Shown here: positions 9,400-18,045 of the stretch, in pieces
How positions within the stretch are numbered: the stretch's first letter is position 1
Layout of the letters: every line of letters starts with the position of its first letter
Assembly: GCF_002220365.1 (NCBI RefSeq)
Contig: NZ_MTHB01000191.1
Location: 1 to 64,000 of the forward strand
Direction of reading: 5' to 3'
Length of the DNA stretch: 64,000 nt
Source: Caballeronia sordidicola
Lineage (GTDB): Bacteria; Pseudomonadota; Gammaproteobacteria; Burkholderiales; Burkholderiaceae
Translations under genes and position numbers: made by a program
Notes under the pieces: generated by a model
Database searches by the model: none
Told to the model about the DNA's origin: nothing
The model's input: only the letters and a program-made list of their open reading frames with translations

Positions 9400-9979
9400 C
9401 GTCTCTTACCTCTCAGTGTCCAAAACAGCGTGGGACCGTATTACGCATCACCGCGCATACGGCATCTCTTGATCGGCGCCAAAAAGCGTATTGACACCCA
9501 TGCGGAATTGCAATATCTCGTTCAATTTCTGTCTGCATTCCGCATTAACCTCAAGACTTTCACATTTGCTAGACCATTGCAATGAAAAATTACATTTCCC
9601 CGAATTTTGGAATGGATCGTCTGATTTATGCAGATTTTCGTTTCAAGAGTTGAGTTACTTCATTCGACTTTTGATGCACTCGTAAAATGACTTGTCTTAT
9701 TGCATACAAACAGGCGATCCGACTCGCTGAACCACGATAAGCTCTGCCGGGAGCTGCCGATGCGGGTGGTTTATTGAGTGCAACGATTCCAGGTACGTAT
9801 AAAAATGAATGCAGGCATTAAATTCATATCGTCCCGACTTGACGGCTGGCAAACTGCCATATAAGAGATGCATTGTTCATCAATTCTAGAATCACGATCG
9901 TAATTAATCGAATCCTTAATTTGGTCATTACAAGCCGCTTGATAGTTGCGTTTAAATAATCAATGGAGGCGATAATTTC
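9400..9979. promoter_or_regulatory. Long AT-rich divergent intergenic region
   Basis: These 580 bases separate the LysR gene from the divergent aspT-like gene. No open frame here looks like a protein. Base composition is visibly richer in A and T than the coding DNA around it, notably 9540-9700 and 9840-9960. GGAGG at 9965-9969 is the ribosome site of the transporter at 9980, with a 10-base spacer. The region probably holds both promoters and LysR sites; I could not fix a specific operator by eye. Confidence 0.5.
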
Positions 9980-11662
9980 ATGATCTGGAACTTGCTGGCG
10001 CGTCAACCGGAAATTGCTTTGTTTGCGAGCCTGGCACTTGGCTTTTTCATTGGCTCTTTCAAATTCGGGCCCATACAGCTCGGCGGGGTGTGCGGCACTT
10101 TGATCGTGGCGCTGATTCTCGGACAAAGCGGCGCGCGCCTTTCACCGGATCTGAAGAATATTGCATTTGCACTGTTTATCTTCGCGCTGGGTTTCACTGG
10201 CGGACCGCAATTCTTCGCGAATATCGGGCGCGGCTGGCGCTACGGGCTTCTTTCCGTCGTTGAACTGGTGGTGGTACTTGGGCTGGTGCTCGGTGCGGTT
10301 GCACTCTTCAAGCTCGATCGCGGCACTGCGGCCGGTCTGCTCGCCGGCGCCGCGACGGAATCGGCCGTGGTCGGCACGGCATCCGAAGCCATTGGCAAGC
10401 TCGCGCTGCCTGCTGCCGAGATTGCCCGGCTGCAGGCCAACATCGTTACCGCCTACAGCGTGAGTTACCTGTTCGGGCTCGTCACCATCGTGTTGTTCAC
10501 CAGCCAGATCGCGCCGCTGATGCTGCGCGTGAATCTGCGCGACGAAGCTGAACGCCTATGGCGTTCGCTCGGCGGCGACAGTGCGCTGGCGGATGGGCAA
10601 CGGCTGGCTGCGCCGTCGCTCGTGGCGCGCGAAGTCCGCGTGACGAGTGCGGCGGATCTGAGCATCGATACCCTCGAACGCCGCTATGGCAACGAACTCA
10701 CCGTCGCACGAGTGATGCGCGGCCGCTCGCTTGTGAAAGCGCAGCCGAATCTCGTGTTGAAGAAGGGCGACCGGATCGTGGTCGGCGGGCGTCGCACGGC
10801 GCTCGTGGAGGCGCTGCCGTCCATTGGCGAGGAAGTCACCGGCCACGATGTCGCCGACCTCTACGCCGACACCGTCGACGTCATGCTCACGCGGCGCGAA
10901 GTCCATGGCCTCACGGTGGCGCAAGTGCGCGCTCGCGCGACGCCCGCCGATGGCCGCGGTGTCTATATCTCGGCCGTCACGCGGCTGGACAGCACGATCC
11001 CCGCGTTGCCGGGAACGGAGCTGCATCGTGGCGACGTACTGACCTTGATCGGCTCGGCCGATGACGTGCGGCGCGGAGCGGCGAAGCTCGGCTATGTGGT
11101 TCGCGCAACGCTGAAAACCGACTTCGTGTTTCTCGGCATCGGCGTGATTGCGGGGATTGTGGTCGGGCACTTCAGCGCGCGCATCGGCGACGTGCAGATC
11201 GCGCTGGGCACCGGCGGCGGCTGTTTGCTGTCCGGGCTGCTGTTCGGCTGGATTCGTTCGCGCTATCCGGTGATCGGTTCGCTGCCTTCAGCTGCGGCGC
11301 AAGTGCTCAAGGATTTCGGACTGTGCACTTTTATTGCCGCGGTCGGGCTGGGAGCCGGCGCCGATGCGATCCGCCTGATCCGCGAGTACGGCGTTGCGCT
11401 GCCGCTGGCAGGCGTGGTCATCACGCTCGGGCCGGCGCTGGTGTCGCTCGCGGTCGGGCGCTGGCTGTTGAAACTCGAAGTACCGATGCTGCTCGGCGCG
11501 ATCGCCGGCCAGCAATGCAGCACGCCTGCGATCAGCGCGCTGGTTAGTGTGACGGGCAACGCAACGCCAGTGATCGGCTACACGATCACATACGCGTTGT
11601 CGAACGTCCTCTTGCCGCTGATGGGGCCGGTGGTCGTCGGGCTGGCGGGCAAGCTGGGGTGA
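9980..11662 (+). CDS. aspT: AspT-like aspartate:alanine exchanger family transporter (copy 1)
   Basis: A 560-residue inner-membrane protein of the AAEx (AspT/YidE/YbjL) family. Two hydrophobic halves (about 10-185 and 380-560, five or so helices each) flank two cytoplasmic RCK_C/TrkA-C domains at about 205-370. The family motif GFTGGPQFF is at 71-79 and its repeat counterpart TGGGCLLSGLLFGW lies in the second half. Known members exchange aspartate for alanine or carry dicarboxylates such as succinate. Real substrates here are unknown. A paralogue follows 141 bp downstream. The ATG with GGAGG upstream starts directly before TM1. Confidence 0.87.
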   Translation: MIWNLLARQPEIALFASLALGFFIGSFKFGPIQLGGVCGTLIVALILGQSGARLSPDLKNIAFALFIFALGFTGGPQFFANIGRGWRYGLLSVVELVVVLGLVLGAVALFKLDRGTAAGLLAGAATESAVVGTASEAIGKLALPAAEIARLQANIVTAYSVSYLFGLVTIVLFTSQIAPLMLRVNLRDEAERLWRSLGGDSALADGQRLAAPSLVAREVRVTSAADLSIDTLERRYGNELTVARVMRGRSLVKAQPNLVLKKGDRIVVGGRRTALVEALPSIGEEVTGHDVADLYADTVDVMLTRREVHGLTVAQVRARATPADGRGVYISAVTRLDSTIPALPGTELHRGDVLTLIGSADDVRRGAAKLGYVVRATLKTDFVFLGIGVIAGIVVGHFSARIGDVQIALGTGGGCLLSGLLFGWIRSRYPVIGSLPSAAAQVLKDFGLCTFIAAVGLGAGADAIRLIREYGVALPLAGVVITLGPALVSLAVGRWLLKLEVPMLLGAIAGQQCSTPAISALVSVTGNATPVIGYTITYALSNVLLPLMGPVVVGLAGKLG

Positions 11663-11710
11663 ACGGGCATACGTCGTAGTAACAAGAATAGGCGCGTGGC
11701 AGGGAGCGTC

Positions 11711-11746
11711 AGGATCAGGATCAGGATCGGTATCGGTATCGGTATC
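11711..11746 (+). repeat. Hexamer microsatellite: 3 x AGGATC then 3 x GGTATC
   Basis: Six uninterrupted hexamers fill these 36 bases: three AGGATC units (11711-11728) followed by three GGTATC units (11729-11746), with a decayed seventh (GGTTCG). The array lies between the stop of the first AspT-like gene and the ATG of the second at 11804, in the second gene's leader or promoter. Because the unit is 6 bp, gain or loss of units would change spacing but not a reading frame. Upstream extension of the second gene's frame through it gives an unnatural Arg/Ile/Gly run, which helps reject an earlier start. Confidence 0.85.
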
Positions 11747-11803
11747 GGTTCGAGTATCAGATTCAGCAGGTCGGGCAGGGCATACAAAACTAGCGAGGGC
11801 ACT

Positions 11804-13576
11804 ATGGAATGGATACATCAGGTTTTTACGAAGTCACCGGAGATTGCGCTGTTCCTCTCTCTGGCGGTGGGGTACTTCATCGGCCAGATCAACTTCGGCA
11901 AGTTCCAGCTTGGCGGTGTGGGCGGGTCATTGCTGGCGGCGGTGGTCATCAGTCAGTTCGGCGTACAGATCGACAACGGCGTCAAGTCTGTCATGTTCGC
12001 GATCTTCATCTATGCAGTCGGTTACGACTCGGGGCCGCAGTTTTTCAACTCGCTGTCGCGCAAGACCTTGCGTGAGATCGCGATGGCGGTGTTCCTCGCG
12101 GTATCGGCGCTGGTGACAGTGCTGGTATGCGCGAAGCTGTTCGGCTTGAACAAGGGGATTGCCGCGGGATTGGCCGGCGGGGCGTTGACGCAGTCGGCGA
12201 TCATCGGCACGGCTGGCGATGCCATCGCCCGGCTCGGGCTGCCGGTTGCCGAAACCAAGGCGCTCCAGGGCGACGTGGCGGTCGCTTATGCCGTGACGTA
12301 CGTATTCGGATCGCTGGGCGCGATCATCGTGTGCGTGAATATCTTGCCGAAGTTCATGGGGCAGGGTTTGAAGGAGGCCGCAGCGGAAGCGGAGAAAAGT
12401 TTGCTGGGCGGCGCGCTCGCGCATGGGGCCGGTCAGACAACGGCGATGCCGGAGCTGGTCGGGCGGGCTTATCGTGTGACAGGCGGCAACGCTGCCGCGG
12501 CGCGCGCGGGTGGCGCCGATGCCGGGGGGCTGGCGATCAAGGCCACGTCAGGCGCAGGGGGCGTGAGCGGTGCTGCGGGCCGGACAGTCGCGGAGATCGA
12601 GTTGGCCGAGTCCGACATGATCACGATCGAGCGAATCCGCCGGGCCGGCAAAGCGATGGAGCCGCGGCCGGACGTGATGCTGCAAGTCGACGATATCGTG
12701 CTGGTCGTCGGCCGGCGTGAAGTGATGGTGACGGCGGCGTCGAACATTGGTGAAGAGGTGGCGGACACAGATGGCATCAGTGTCGTGATGCAGAACCGGC
12801 AGGGCGTGTTCACCCGCAAGGGCATGAATCACATGACAATTGCCGCGGTGCGTACAACGGTAGACCGCGACTTGCGGCACGGCGTATTCGTGCAGGAAAT
12901 TCGCCGGGCGGACCAGCCGCTGCCGATCCTTCCCGAAACCAGGCTCGAGCATGGCGATGTCATTACCTTCTACGGTTCGCCGCAGGATACGAAGCGCGCC
13001 GTGGATGCAGCGGGTTATGAATTGCCGGTTACCAACAAGACCGATTTCATCTACATGGGTGTGGGGATTGTGCTCGGTCTGTTGATCGGATTGATCGTCG
13101 TGGACGTGGGCGGCGTGCCGTTGACCCTGGGGTCCGGCGGGGGCTGTTTGCTGGCCGGGCTGCTATTTGGCTGGATGCGGGGCAAGCATCCGATGTACGG
13201 CGTGATGCCGTCGGCGGCATCGCAACTGATGAAGGATTTTGGGCTCGCAGCCTTCGTGGCGGCGGTCGGTCTGAACTCCGGATTGGCGGCCGTGGTGACG
13301 GTGAAGAACAGTGGCCTCACGATCTTTTTGTTGGGCGCGGTCGTGACCATCGTGCCGCTCGTTCTCACGATGCTGTTCGGCAGATACGTGTTGAAATACA
13401 CAAACGCGGCACTTCTTGCGGGCGCACTGACGGGATCGCGTAGCGCGAATCCTGCGTTCGGCGGCGTGCTTGATAAGGCGGAAAGCGCGGTGCCGACGGT
13501 TCCATTCGCGATCACGTACGCGCTGGCGAATGTTTTGCTGACATTGCTGGGACCGTTGGTGGTCGGATTGGTCTGA
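11804..13576 (+). CDS. aspT: AspT-like aspartate:alanine exchanger family transporter (copy 2)
   Basis: A 590-residue paralogue of the preceding gene with the same plan: membrane half at about 10-185, two RCK_C/TrkA-C domains, then a second membrane half from about 415. The motif GYDSGPQFF corresponds to GFTGGPQFF of copy 1, and LGSGGGCLLAGLLFGWMRG marks the second half. It is longer because of a Gly/Ala-rich insert near residues 225-265 in front of the first RCK_C domain. I chose the ATG at 11804 because the protein then begins MEWIHQVFTKSPEIALF, aligning with the start of copy 1; an in-frame start at 11696 would only add translated microsatellite. Tandem duplication followed by divergence is the likely origin. 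Confidence 0.87.
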   Translation: MEWIHQVFTKSPEIALFLSLAVGYFIGQINFGKFQLGGVGGSLLAAVVISQFGVQIDNGVKSVMFAIFIYAVGYDSGPQFFNSLSRKTLREIAMAVFLAVSALVTVLVCAKLFGLNKGIAAGLAGGALTQSAIIGTAGDAIARLGLPVAETKALQGDVAVAYAVTYVFGSLGAIIVCVNILPKFMGQGLKEAAAEAEKSLLGGALAHGAGQTTAMPELVGRAYRVTGGNAAAARAGGADAGGLAIKATSGAGGVSGAAGRTVAEIELAESDMITIERIRRAGKAMEPRPDVMLQVDDIVLVVGRREVMVTAASNIGEEVADTDGISVVMQNRQGVFTRKGMNHMTIAAVRTTVDRDLRHGVFVQEIRRADQPLPILPETRLEHGDVITFYGSPQDTKRAVDAAGYELPVTNKTDFIYMGVGIVLGLLIGLIVVDVGGVPLTLGSGGGCLLAGLLFGWMRGKHPMYGVMPSAASQLMKDFGLAAFVAAVGLNSGLAAVVTVKNSGLTIFLLGAVVTIVPLVLTMLFGRYVLKYTNAALLAGALTGSRSANPAFGGVLDKAESAVPTVPFAITYALANVLLTLLGPLVVGLV

Positions 13577-13584
13577 CGAGGGGA

Positions 13585-13620
13585 TGAGTGCGCGCGATCG
13601 GGCCGACTCGCGTGCACTCA
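13585..13620. repeat. 13-bp inverted repeat downstream of second AspT-like gene
   Basis: Arms at 13585-13597 and 13608-13620 pair over 13 positions with one G-T wobble, around a 10-base loop. It starts 9 bases after the transporter stop. The plus strand continues with five A, not T, so it is not a standard intrinsic terminator in that direction. It could stabilise the mRNA end or work with Rho. Confidence 0.6.
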
Positions 13621-13682
13621 AAAAGTTTGAACCGAGGGCCATGGCGCGAGCCCAACGACATTAGGCACAAAATGGGATTGTC

Positions 13683-14582
13683 ATGACTTCGCAGCAGAAA
13701 ATCGTTCATCTTCCCGCAGCAATCATGCATGGGACCGGAGTAAGCGCTAAAGCGCTAACGCCGGTCGACACGGGGGAGCAGATCCCCGCCTTGGGTCAGG
13801 GCACTTGGGGAATGGGTGATAACGCCCGAACCCGCAACGCGGAAATCGCCGCGCTGAAGGCCGGCGTGGACCTTGGCATGACGGGAATCGATACCGCGGA
13901 AATGTATGGCGAAGGCGAGAGCGAAAAACTGATCGCCGAAGCATTGAAAGACCGGCGTGACGAGCTTTTTATCGTGAGCAAGGTTTATCCGCATAACGGT
14001 AGCGAAGCCGGCGTGAAGGCCGCGTGTGAGCGAAGCCTGAAGCGGCTACAGACGGACCGCATCGATTTATACCTGCTGCATTGGCGCGGCGGTGAAGATC
14101 TGGAAGGGGTGATCGGCGGCTTTGAAGCCTTGAAAGCGCAGGGCAAGATCCGCCATTGGGGTGTAAGTAATTTCGATACCGAAGACATGGTCGAACTCTT
14201 TGCCCTGGAAAACGGCAACCGGTGTGCGGCCAACCAGATTCTTTATAACGTCGCGCGGCGCGGTCCCGAATTCGAACTCCTGCCATGGCTGCGCGAACGC
14301 AATATACCGGCGATGGCATACAGCCCTGTCGATCACGCGCGCCTGCCAAAGCAAAGCGTCCTGAACGACATCGCGAAGGCCCGCGGTTTGTCCGCGATGC
14401 AAGTCGCGCTCGCGTGGGTCTTGCAACAACCGCAGGTCATGGCGATCCCGAAAGCGGGGACGCTCGCTCATGTGATCGAGAACGCGGCAGCGAGAGACGT
14501 GAATTTGTCGACGGAAGAACTGAGTCTTATCGACACCCAGTTCAAACCGCCGAAATCAAAACGCCCATTGGAAATGCTTTAA
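13683..14582 (+). CDS. Aldo/keto reductase
   Basis: A 299-residue NADPH-dependent oxidoreductase with a (beta/alpha)8 barrel. The catalytic tetrad is complete: D70, Y75 (IDTAEMY), K100 (IVSK) and H133 (LLHW). The cofactor end IPKAGTLAHVIENAAA lies near residues 250-265. Related proteins usually begin near GEQIPALGQGTWGMG (31-45 here), so this copy carries about 20 extra N-terminal residues. The ATG at 13683 has GGGA about 9 bases upstream; the next ATG at 13725 has no visible ribosome site. Substrate not predictable; carbonyl detoxification is common. It stands alone between the exchanger pair and the convergent small gene at 14606. Confidence 0.88.
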   Translation: MTSQQKIVHLPAAIMHGTGVSAKALTPVDTGEQIPALGQGTWGMGDNARTRNAEIAALKAGVDLGMTGIDTAEMYGEGESEKLIAEALKDRRDELFIVSKVYPHNGSEAGVKAACERSLKRLQTDRIDLYLLHWRGGEDLEGVIGGFEALKAQGKIRHWGVSNFDTEDMVELFALENGNRCAANQILYNVARRGPEFELLPWLRERNIPAMAYSPVDHARLPKQSVLNDIAKARGLSAMQVALAWVLQQPQVMAIPKAGTLAHVIENAAARDVNLSTEELSLIDTQFKPPKSKRPLEML

Positions 14583-14605
14583 ACCGCTGGAAACCCTCAA
14601 CCGGT

Positions 14606-15025
14606 CTACATGCAGGCGTGATGCGAATGCACGGAGCCAAGCACGGCTACCTCGGCCGGCGTTCGCTTGAGCGACGCTTCATCGACTTGCTTTGCATCGG
14701 CGAGGAATTCATCGACCAGGGTTGAGACCGGCGTATTGCTCAGGCACAGCGACACGCGCTGCGTTTCATTGGCCTTCAGTTGCGATCGCTGAGCCAGGAA
14801 CAGCACGCCATATTGGTACCCTCGCACAATGCCGCGTACGGCCCCAACGCACTGGCCCTGCGCGGTGTTATCGGACTTCTGCGAACATTCCTGAGCGAGC
14901 GTATAGGCGGAGAAACTCGGATCGACTGGCGGCGGCTCAGTGCTTTGCTGCGCGTGGGCAACGGAGGCGCAGCCCAGCGCGGAGACGGTTGCAAACGCGA
15001 TCGCCGCGGAGATGTTTCGCTTCAT
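14606..15025 (-). CDS. Secreted Rap1a/Tai-like protein
   Basis: A 139-residue exported protein. Starting at the ATG at 15025 gives a classic signal peptide with cleavage after VAHA at residue 25; the longer frame to 15097 only adds a hydrophilic lead. The mature part has four cysteines (in AQECSQ, GQCVGAV, LCLSN and HHACM) and the LxxxC...CxGxVxG...GVxxP-like spacing seen in Rap1a/Tai proteins, which are periplasmic immunity proteins for type VI amidase effectors such as Tae4 or Ssp. No effector gene is next to it, so an orphan immunity or house-keeping role are both open. The family call is from pattern memory and moderate. Confidence 0.6.
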   Translation of the reverse strand: MKRNISAAIAFATVSALGCASVAHAQQSTEPPPVDPSFSAYTLAQECSQKSDNTAQGQCVGAVRGIVRGYQYGVLFLAQRSQLKANETQRVSLCLSNTPVSTLVDEFLADAKQVDEASLKRTPAEVAVLGSVHSHHACM

Positions 15026-15112
15026 GTTGTGATCCCTCATGTCGAACGATGAACTCGATATGAGGGAACGAACGCCAATTGGTTCCTTCGACTCCAACCT
15101 TGACGCGCTGGT

Positions 15113-17185
15113 TTATTCAGGCTTTTGCAAGCGCTTCAGTTCTGCCACGGGAATGTGGCATCGAATCCTGTGACCATCCGCGGCATGCGCGTACGGTGGC
15201 TCCTGCTGCTCACAGATCGCGCCAATCTTGCGCGGACAACGGGTATGGAACACGCACCCCGACGGTGGGTTCGCCGCGCTCGGCAGCTCGCCTGAAAGGC
15301 GGATGCGCTCGCGCGCTTGCGGTTCATCGACTATTTCGGGAATGGACGACAACAACGCCTCGGTATAAGGATGATGCGGCCCGTCGAACACGTCGGTCGC
15401 CCGGCCAATCTCCATCAGCCGGCCGAGATACAGCACCGCAATACGATCGGACAAATAACGCACCACGTGCAGGTCGTGCGAGATAAACACGTAACTCACG
15501 CCGCGCTCCCGCTGCAGGTCGGCGAGCAGGTTCAGGATGGCGGCTTGCACGGAGACATCGAGGGCGGACGTGGGCTCGTCGCAGACCACGACGCGCGGAT
15601 CGCCCGCGAACGCACGCGCTATCGCCACGCGCTGTTTCAACCCGCCCGACAATTGCCGGGTGCGCGAGCTCAGGTAACGTTCGGGCAACCGCACGGCGGC
15701 GGTCAGCGATTGCAACCGCGCTTCCTTCGCCGCCCCACGCAACGCGCCGAGTTTCGACAAAGACCGGGCGATCAGCCGACGCACCGAATGCGCCCGGTTC
15801 AACGCCGAATCCGGATTCTGGAACACGATCTGCAGCGACTTGACCTGCTCGTCGTTGCGGTTTGTCACGCGCGCGGGCAGGGCGGCACCGTCGAGTTCCA
15901 TGGAGCCGCCCGCATCCGGCGAGAGCAAGCCCAGCAAGAGCTTCGCGAGCGTCGTCTTGCCGCTGCCTGACTCGCCGACCAACCCGAGCGTTTCACCCAG
16001 CTTAAGTTCAAGCGATACATCGTGCACCGCTCGCAGCGACTCCCCGCCAACATGAAACGTCTTCGATAAATTCTCCGCGCGCAAGGCAAGCGGTGCATCT
16101 GTCCGGTCGACAGCCGCGCGCAGCACTTCCGGTGTTGCGCGCGGCAAGTCGATTGCACGTTCGTGATAGTGGCAGCGCGCCATTTGATCACCATGGGCGG
16201 CCGGGACCCGATACGGCGGCGGCGCGTCACGATGACAACGGTCATCGGCGAGCTTGCAGCGCTGCGCATAGATACACCCCTGCGTCACCGACCCCGGCAG
16301 CGGTAGCGAACCCGGGATGGTGTCGAGCCGGCCCGTGTCCTTGCTGCGTCCCGTGGTCGGCAGGCAGCGCAGCAGGCCCACCGTGTAGGGATGCCGCGGC
16401 CGCGCGAAGACATCGCGTGTCGTGCCTTCTTCGACCAGTTTTCCCGCATACAACACGCCTACGCGATCACACATCCGTCCGATCACCGCCAGGTTGTGGC
16501 TGATGAAAAGCACCGCTGTGCCGAGCTCTTCGCGTAGTTGCGCGATCAGGTCGAGCACCTCGGCCTCCACCGTGGCGTCGAGCCCGGTAGTGGGTTCGTC
16601 GAGGATCAGCAACGCCGGGTTGCACGCGAGCGCCATCGCGATGACCACGCGCTGCTGCATACCACCCGACAATTGATGTGGATAAGACTCCATCACGCGC
16701 TCGGGCGAGGAGATCCGCACGCGCCGCAAGATGTCGATGGTGTGTTCCAGCGCTTCATTCACCGACGCGCCCGCGAGCTCGAACGCTTCGGACACCTGCC
16801 GCGCGATGGTCAGCGACGGATTCAGCGCGCGGCCCGGGTCCTGATAAACCATCGATACCGCGTTGGCGCGCATGTGCCGCAACGCGTCGGCGTTCATCGA
16901 AGCGATGTCGTGGCCGGCGATCGAAATCTTCCCCGACTTCACGCGGCCGTTGCGCGGCAGATAACGCAATATGGCGAGTGCGGCGGTGGACTTTCCACAG
17001 CCCGATTCGCCAACCAGCCCATACGCCTCGCCGCGTTTTATCCGCAGCGAGATGTCCTGCAGCACTTCGCGGTCCCTTCCGCGCGAACGGTACGCGACCG
17101 TCAGGCCGACAAGGGTCAGCGCGTCGGTTTCGGCGCGCTTGGATCCATCGAAGATGGGAAAGGCCGACGGCGGCGGTCCGTTCAT
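15113..17185 (-). CDS. Peptide ABC importer, fused double ATP-binding protein (DppD-DppF type)
   Basis: A 690-residue fusion of two ABC ATPase domains for an oligopeptide/dipeptide/nickel family importer. Domain 1: Walker A GESGCGKST 59-67, signature LSGGMQQRV 172-180, Walker B with DEPTTGLD 196-203. Domain 2: GESGSGKTT 404-412, LSGGLKQRV 512-520, DEPTSALD 536-543. Each half ends in the cysteine-containing oligopeptide C-terminal region typical of OppD/F (CIYAQRC near 304-310 and CVFHTRC near the end). The true start is the ATG at 17185, overlapping the permease stop by 4 bp; the longer frame to 17692 reads through the permease in the wrong frame. Last gene of a four-gene operon. Confidence 0.92.
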   Translation of the reverse strand: MNGPPPSAFPIFDGSKRAETDALTLVGLTVAYRSRGRDREVLQDISLRIKRGEAYGLVGESGCGKSTAALAILRYLPRNGRVKSGKISIAGHDIASMNADALRHMRANAVSMVYQDPGRALNPSLTIARQVSEAFELAGASVNEALEHTIDILRRVRISSPERVMESYPHQLSGGMQQRVVIAMALACNPALLILDEPTTGLDATVEAEVLDLIAQLREELGTAVLFISHNLAVIGRMCDRVGVLYAGKLVEEGTTRDVFARPRHPYTVGLLRCLPTTGRSKDTGRLDTIPGSLPLPGSVTQGCIYAQRCKLADDRCHRDAPPPYRVPAAHGDQMARCHYHERAIDLPRATPEVLRAAVDRTDAPLALRAENLSKTFHVGGESLRAVHDVSLELKLGETLGLVGESGSGKTTLAKLLLGLLSPDAGGSMELDGAALPARVTNRNDEQVKSLQIVFQNPDSALNRAHSVRRLIARSLSKLGALRGAAKEARLQSLTAAVRLPERYLSSRTRQLSGGLKQRVAIARAFAGDPRVVVCDEPTSALDVSVQAAILNLLADLQRERGVSYVFISHDLHVVRYLSDRIAVLYLGRLMEIGRATDVFDGPHHPYTEALLSSIPEIVDEPQARERIRLSGELPSAANPPSGCVFHTRCPRKIGAICEQQEPPYAHAADGHRIRCHIPVAELKRLQKPE

Positions 17186-18045
17186 CGGTCGAGCACTCCC
17201 TGTATGCCATCGGCGACGAGGTTCACGCCCACGACCAGCGAGGCGATTGCGGCGGCGTCGAACACGACGGTCCACCACGCGCCGCCCGCCATCAGCGTGT
17301 AGCACTCGGAGAGGGCGAGGCCCCAGTCGGCCGACGGCGGCTGAATGCCGAAGCCGAGGAACGACAGCGTGGCAACCGCGAAAATGGCGTAACCGAGTCG
17401 CACGGTGGCTTCCACGATGATCGGCTGCAGCACGTTCGGCAGGATCTCCGCGAACATGATGTAGAACGCGTTTTCGCCGCGCAATTGCGCGGCCAGCACG
17501 TAGTCCAGATTGCGCTCGGCGAACACGGCCGCGCGCACGGTGCGCGCGGTGATCGGCGTGAAGGTGATGCCGATCACCAGGATCACGGTGACGTTGCTCG
17601 CCCCAACCGCCGCGAGCGCGAGCAGCGCGACGATCACGAGCGGCAGCGCGAGCACCGCGTCGATCAGCCGGCCGATCACGTTGTCCACCCATCCGTCGAA
17701 ATAACCCACGATCAAGCCGACCGCCGTCCCGGCTAGTGTTCCGAGCAGGGTTGCCAGCGGCGCGATGGTGAGAATGTCGCGAGCGCCAACGATCACGCGC
17801 GCAAACACATCGCGGCCGAGTTGATCAGTGCCGAACCAGTGCGTCGCGTCGGGCGGCGTGAGGGAGTTCAACGGATCGGACGCGTACGGGTCCTGCGGCA
17901 CGACCCAATGTCCGATCAGCGCGCATGCAACCCAGAACAACAGGATCAGCACGCCGGCCACGAACGTGGGTGAACGCAGCAAGGCCTTGCTGCGTTCGAA
18001 ACGCGGCGCCTTGTGCGGCGCGGGCGAGACGGTTGCAGTGCTCAT
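17182..18045 (-). CDS. Peptide ABC importer permease (DppC type)
   Basis: A 287-residue inner-membrane permease with about six transmembrane helices (first at 31-52). The N-terminal OppC_N segment is followed by the GTDQLGRDVFARVIVGAR block near 93-110, a signature of the DppC/OppC family. The EAA loop that contacts the ATPase is near 198-215 (GENAFYIMFAEILPNVLQP). 4-bp overlaps with the permease upstream and the ATPase downstream mean tight translational coupling. It forms the channel together with the DppB-type subunit. Confidence 0.92.
   Translation of the reverse strand: MSTATVSPAPHKAPRFERSKALLRSPTFVAGVLILLFWVACALIGHWVVPQDPYASDPLNSLTPPDATHWFGTDQLGRDVFARVIVGARDILTIAPLATLLGTLAGTAVGLIVGYFDGWVDNVIGRLIDAVLALPLVIVALLALAAVGASNVTVILVIGITFTPITARTVRAAVFAERNLDYVLAAQLRGENAFYIMFAEILPNVLQPIIVEATVRLGYAIFAVATLSFLGFGIQPPSADWGLALSECYTLMAGGAWWTVVFDAAAIASLVVGVNLVADGIQGVLDR

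Noticed and set aside
17186..17692. N-terminal extension of the peptide ABC ATPase
   Set aside because: It lies inside the permease gene out of frame and is Arg-rich; the ATG at 17185 fits the 4-bp overlap pattern of the operon.
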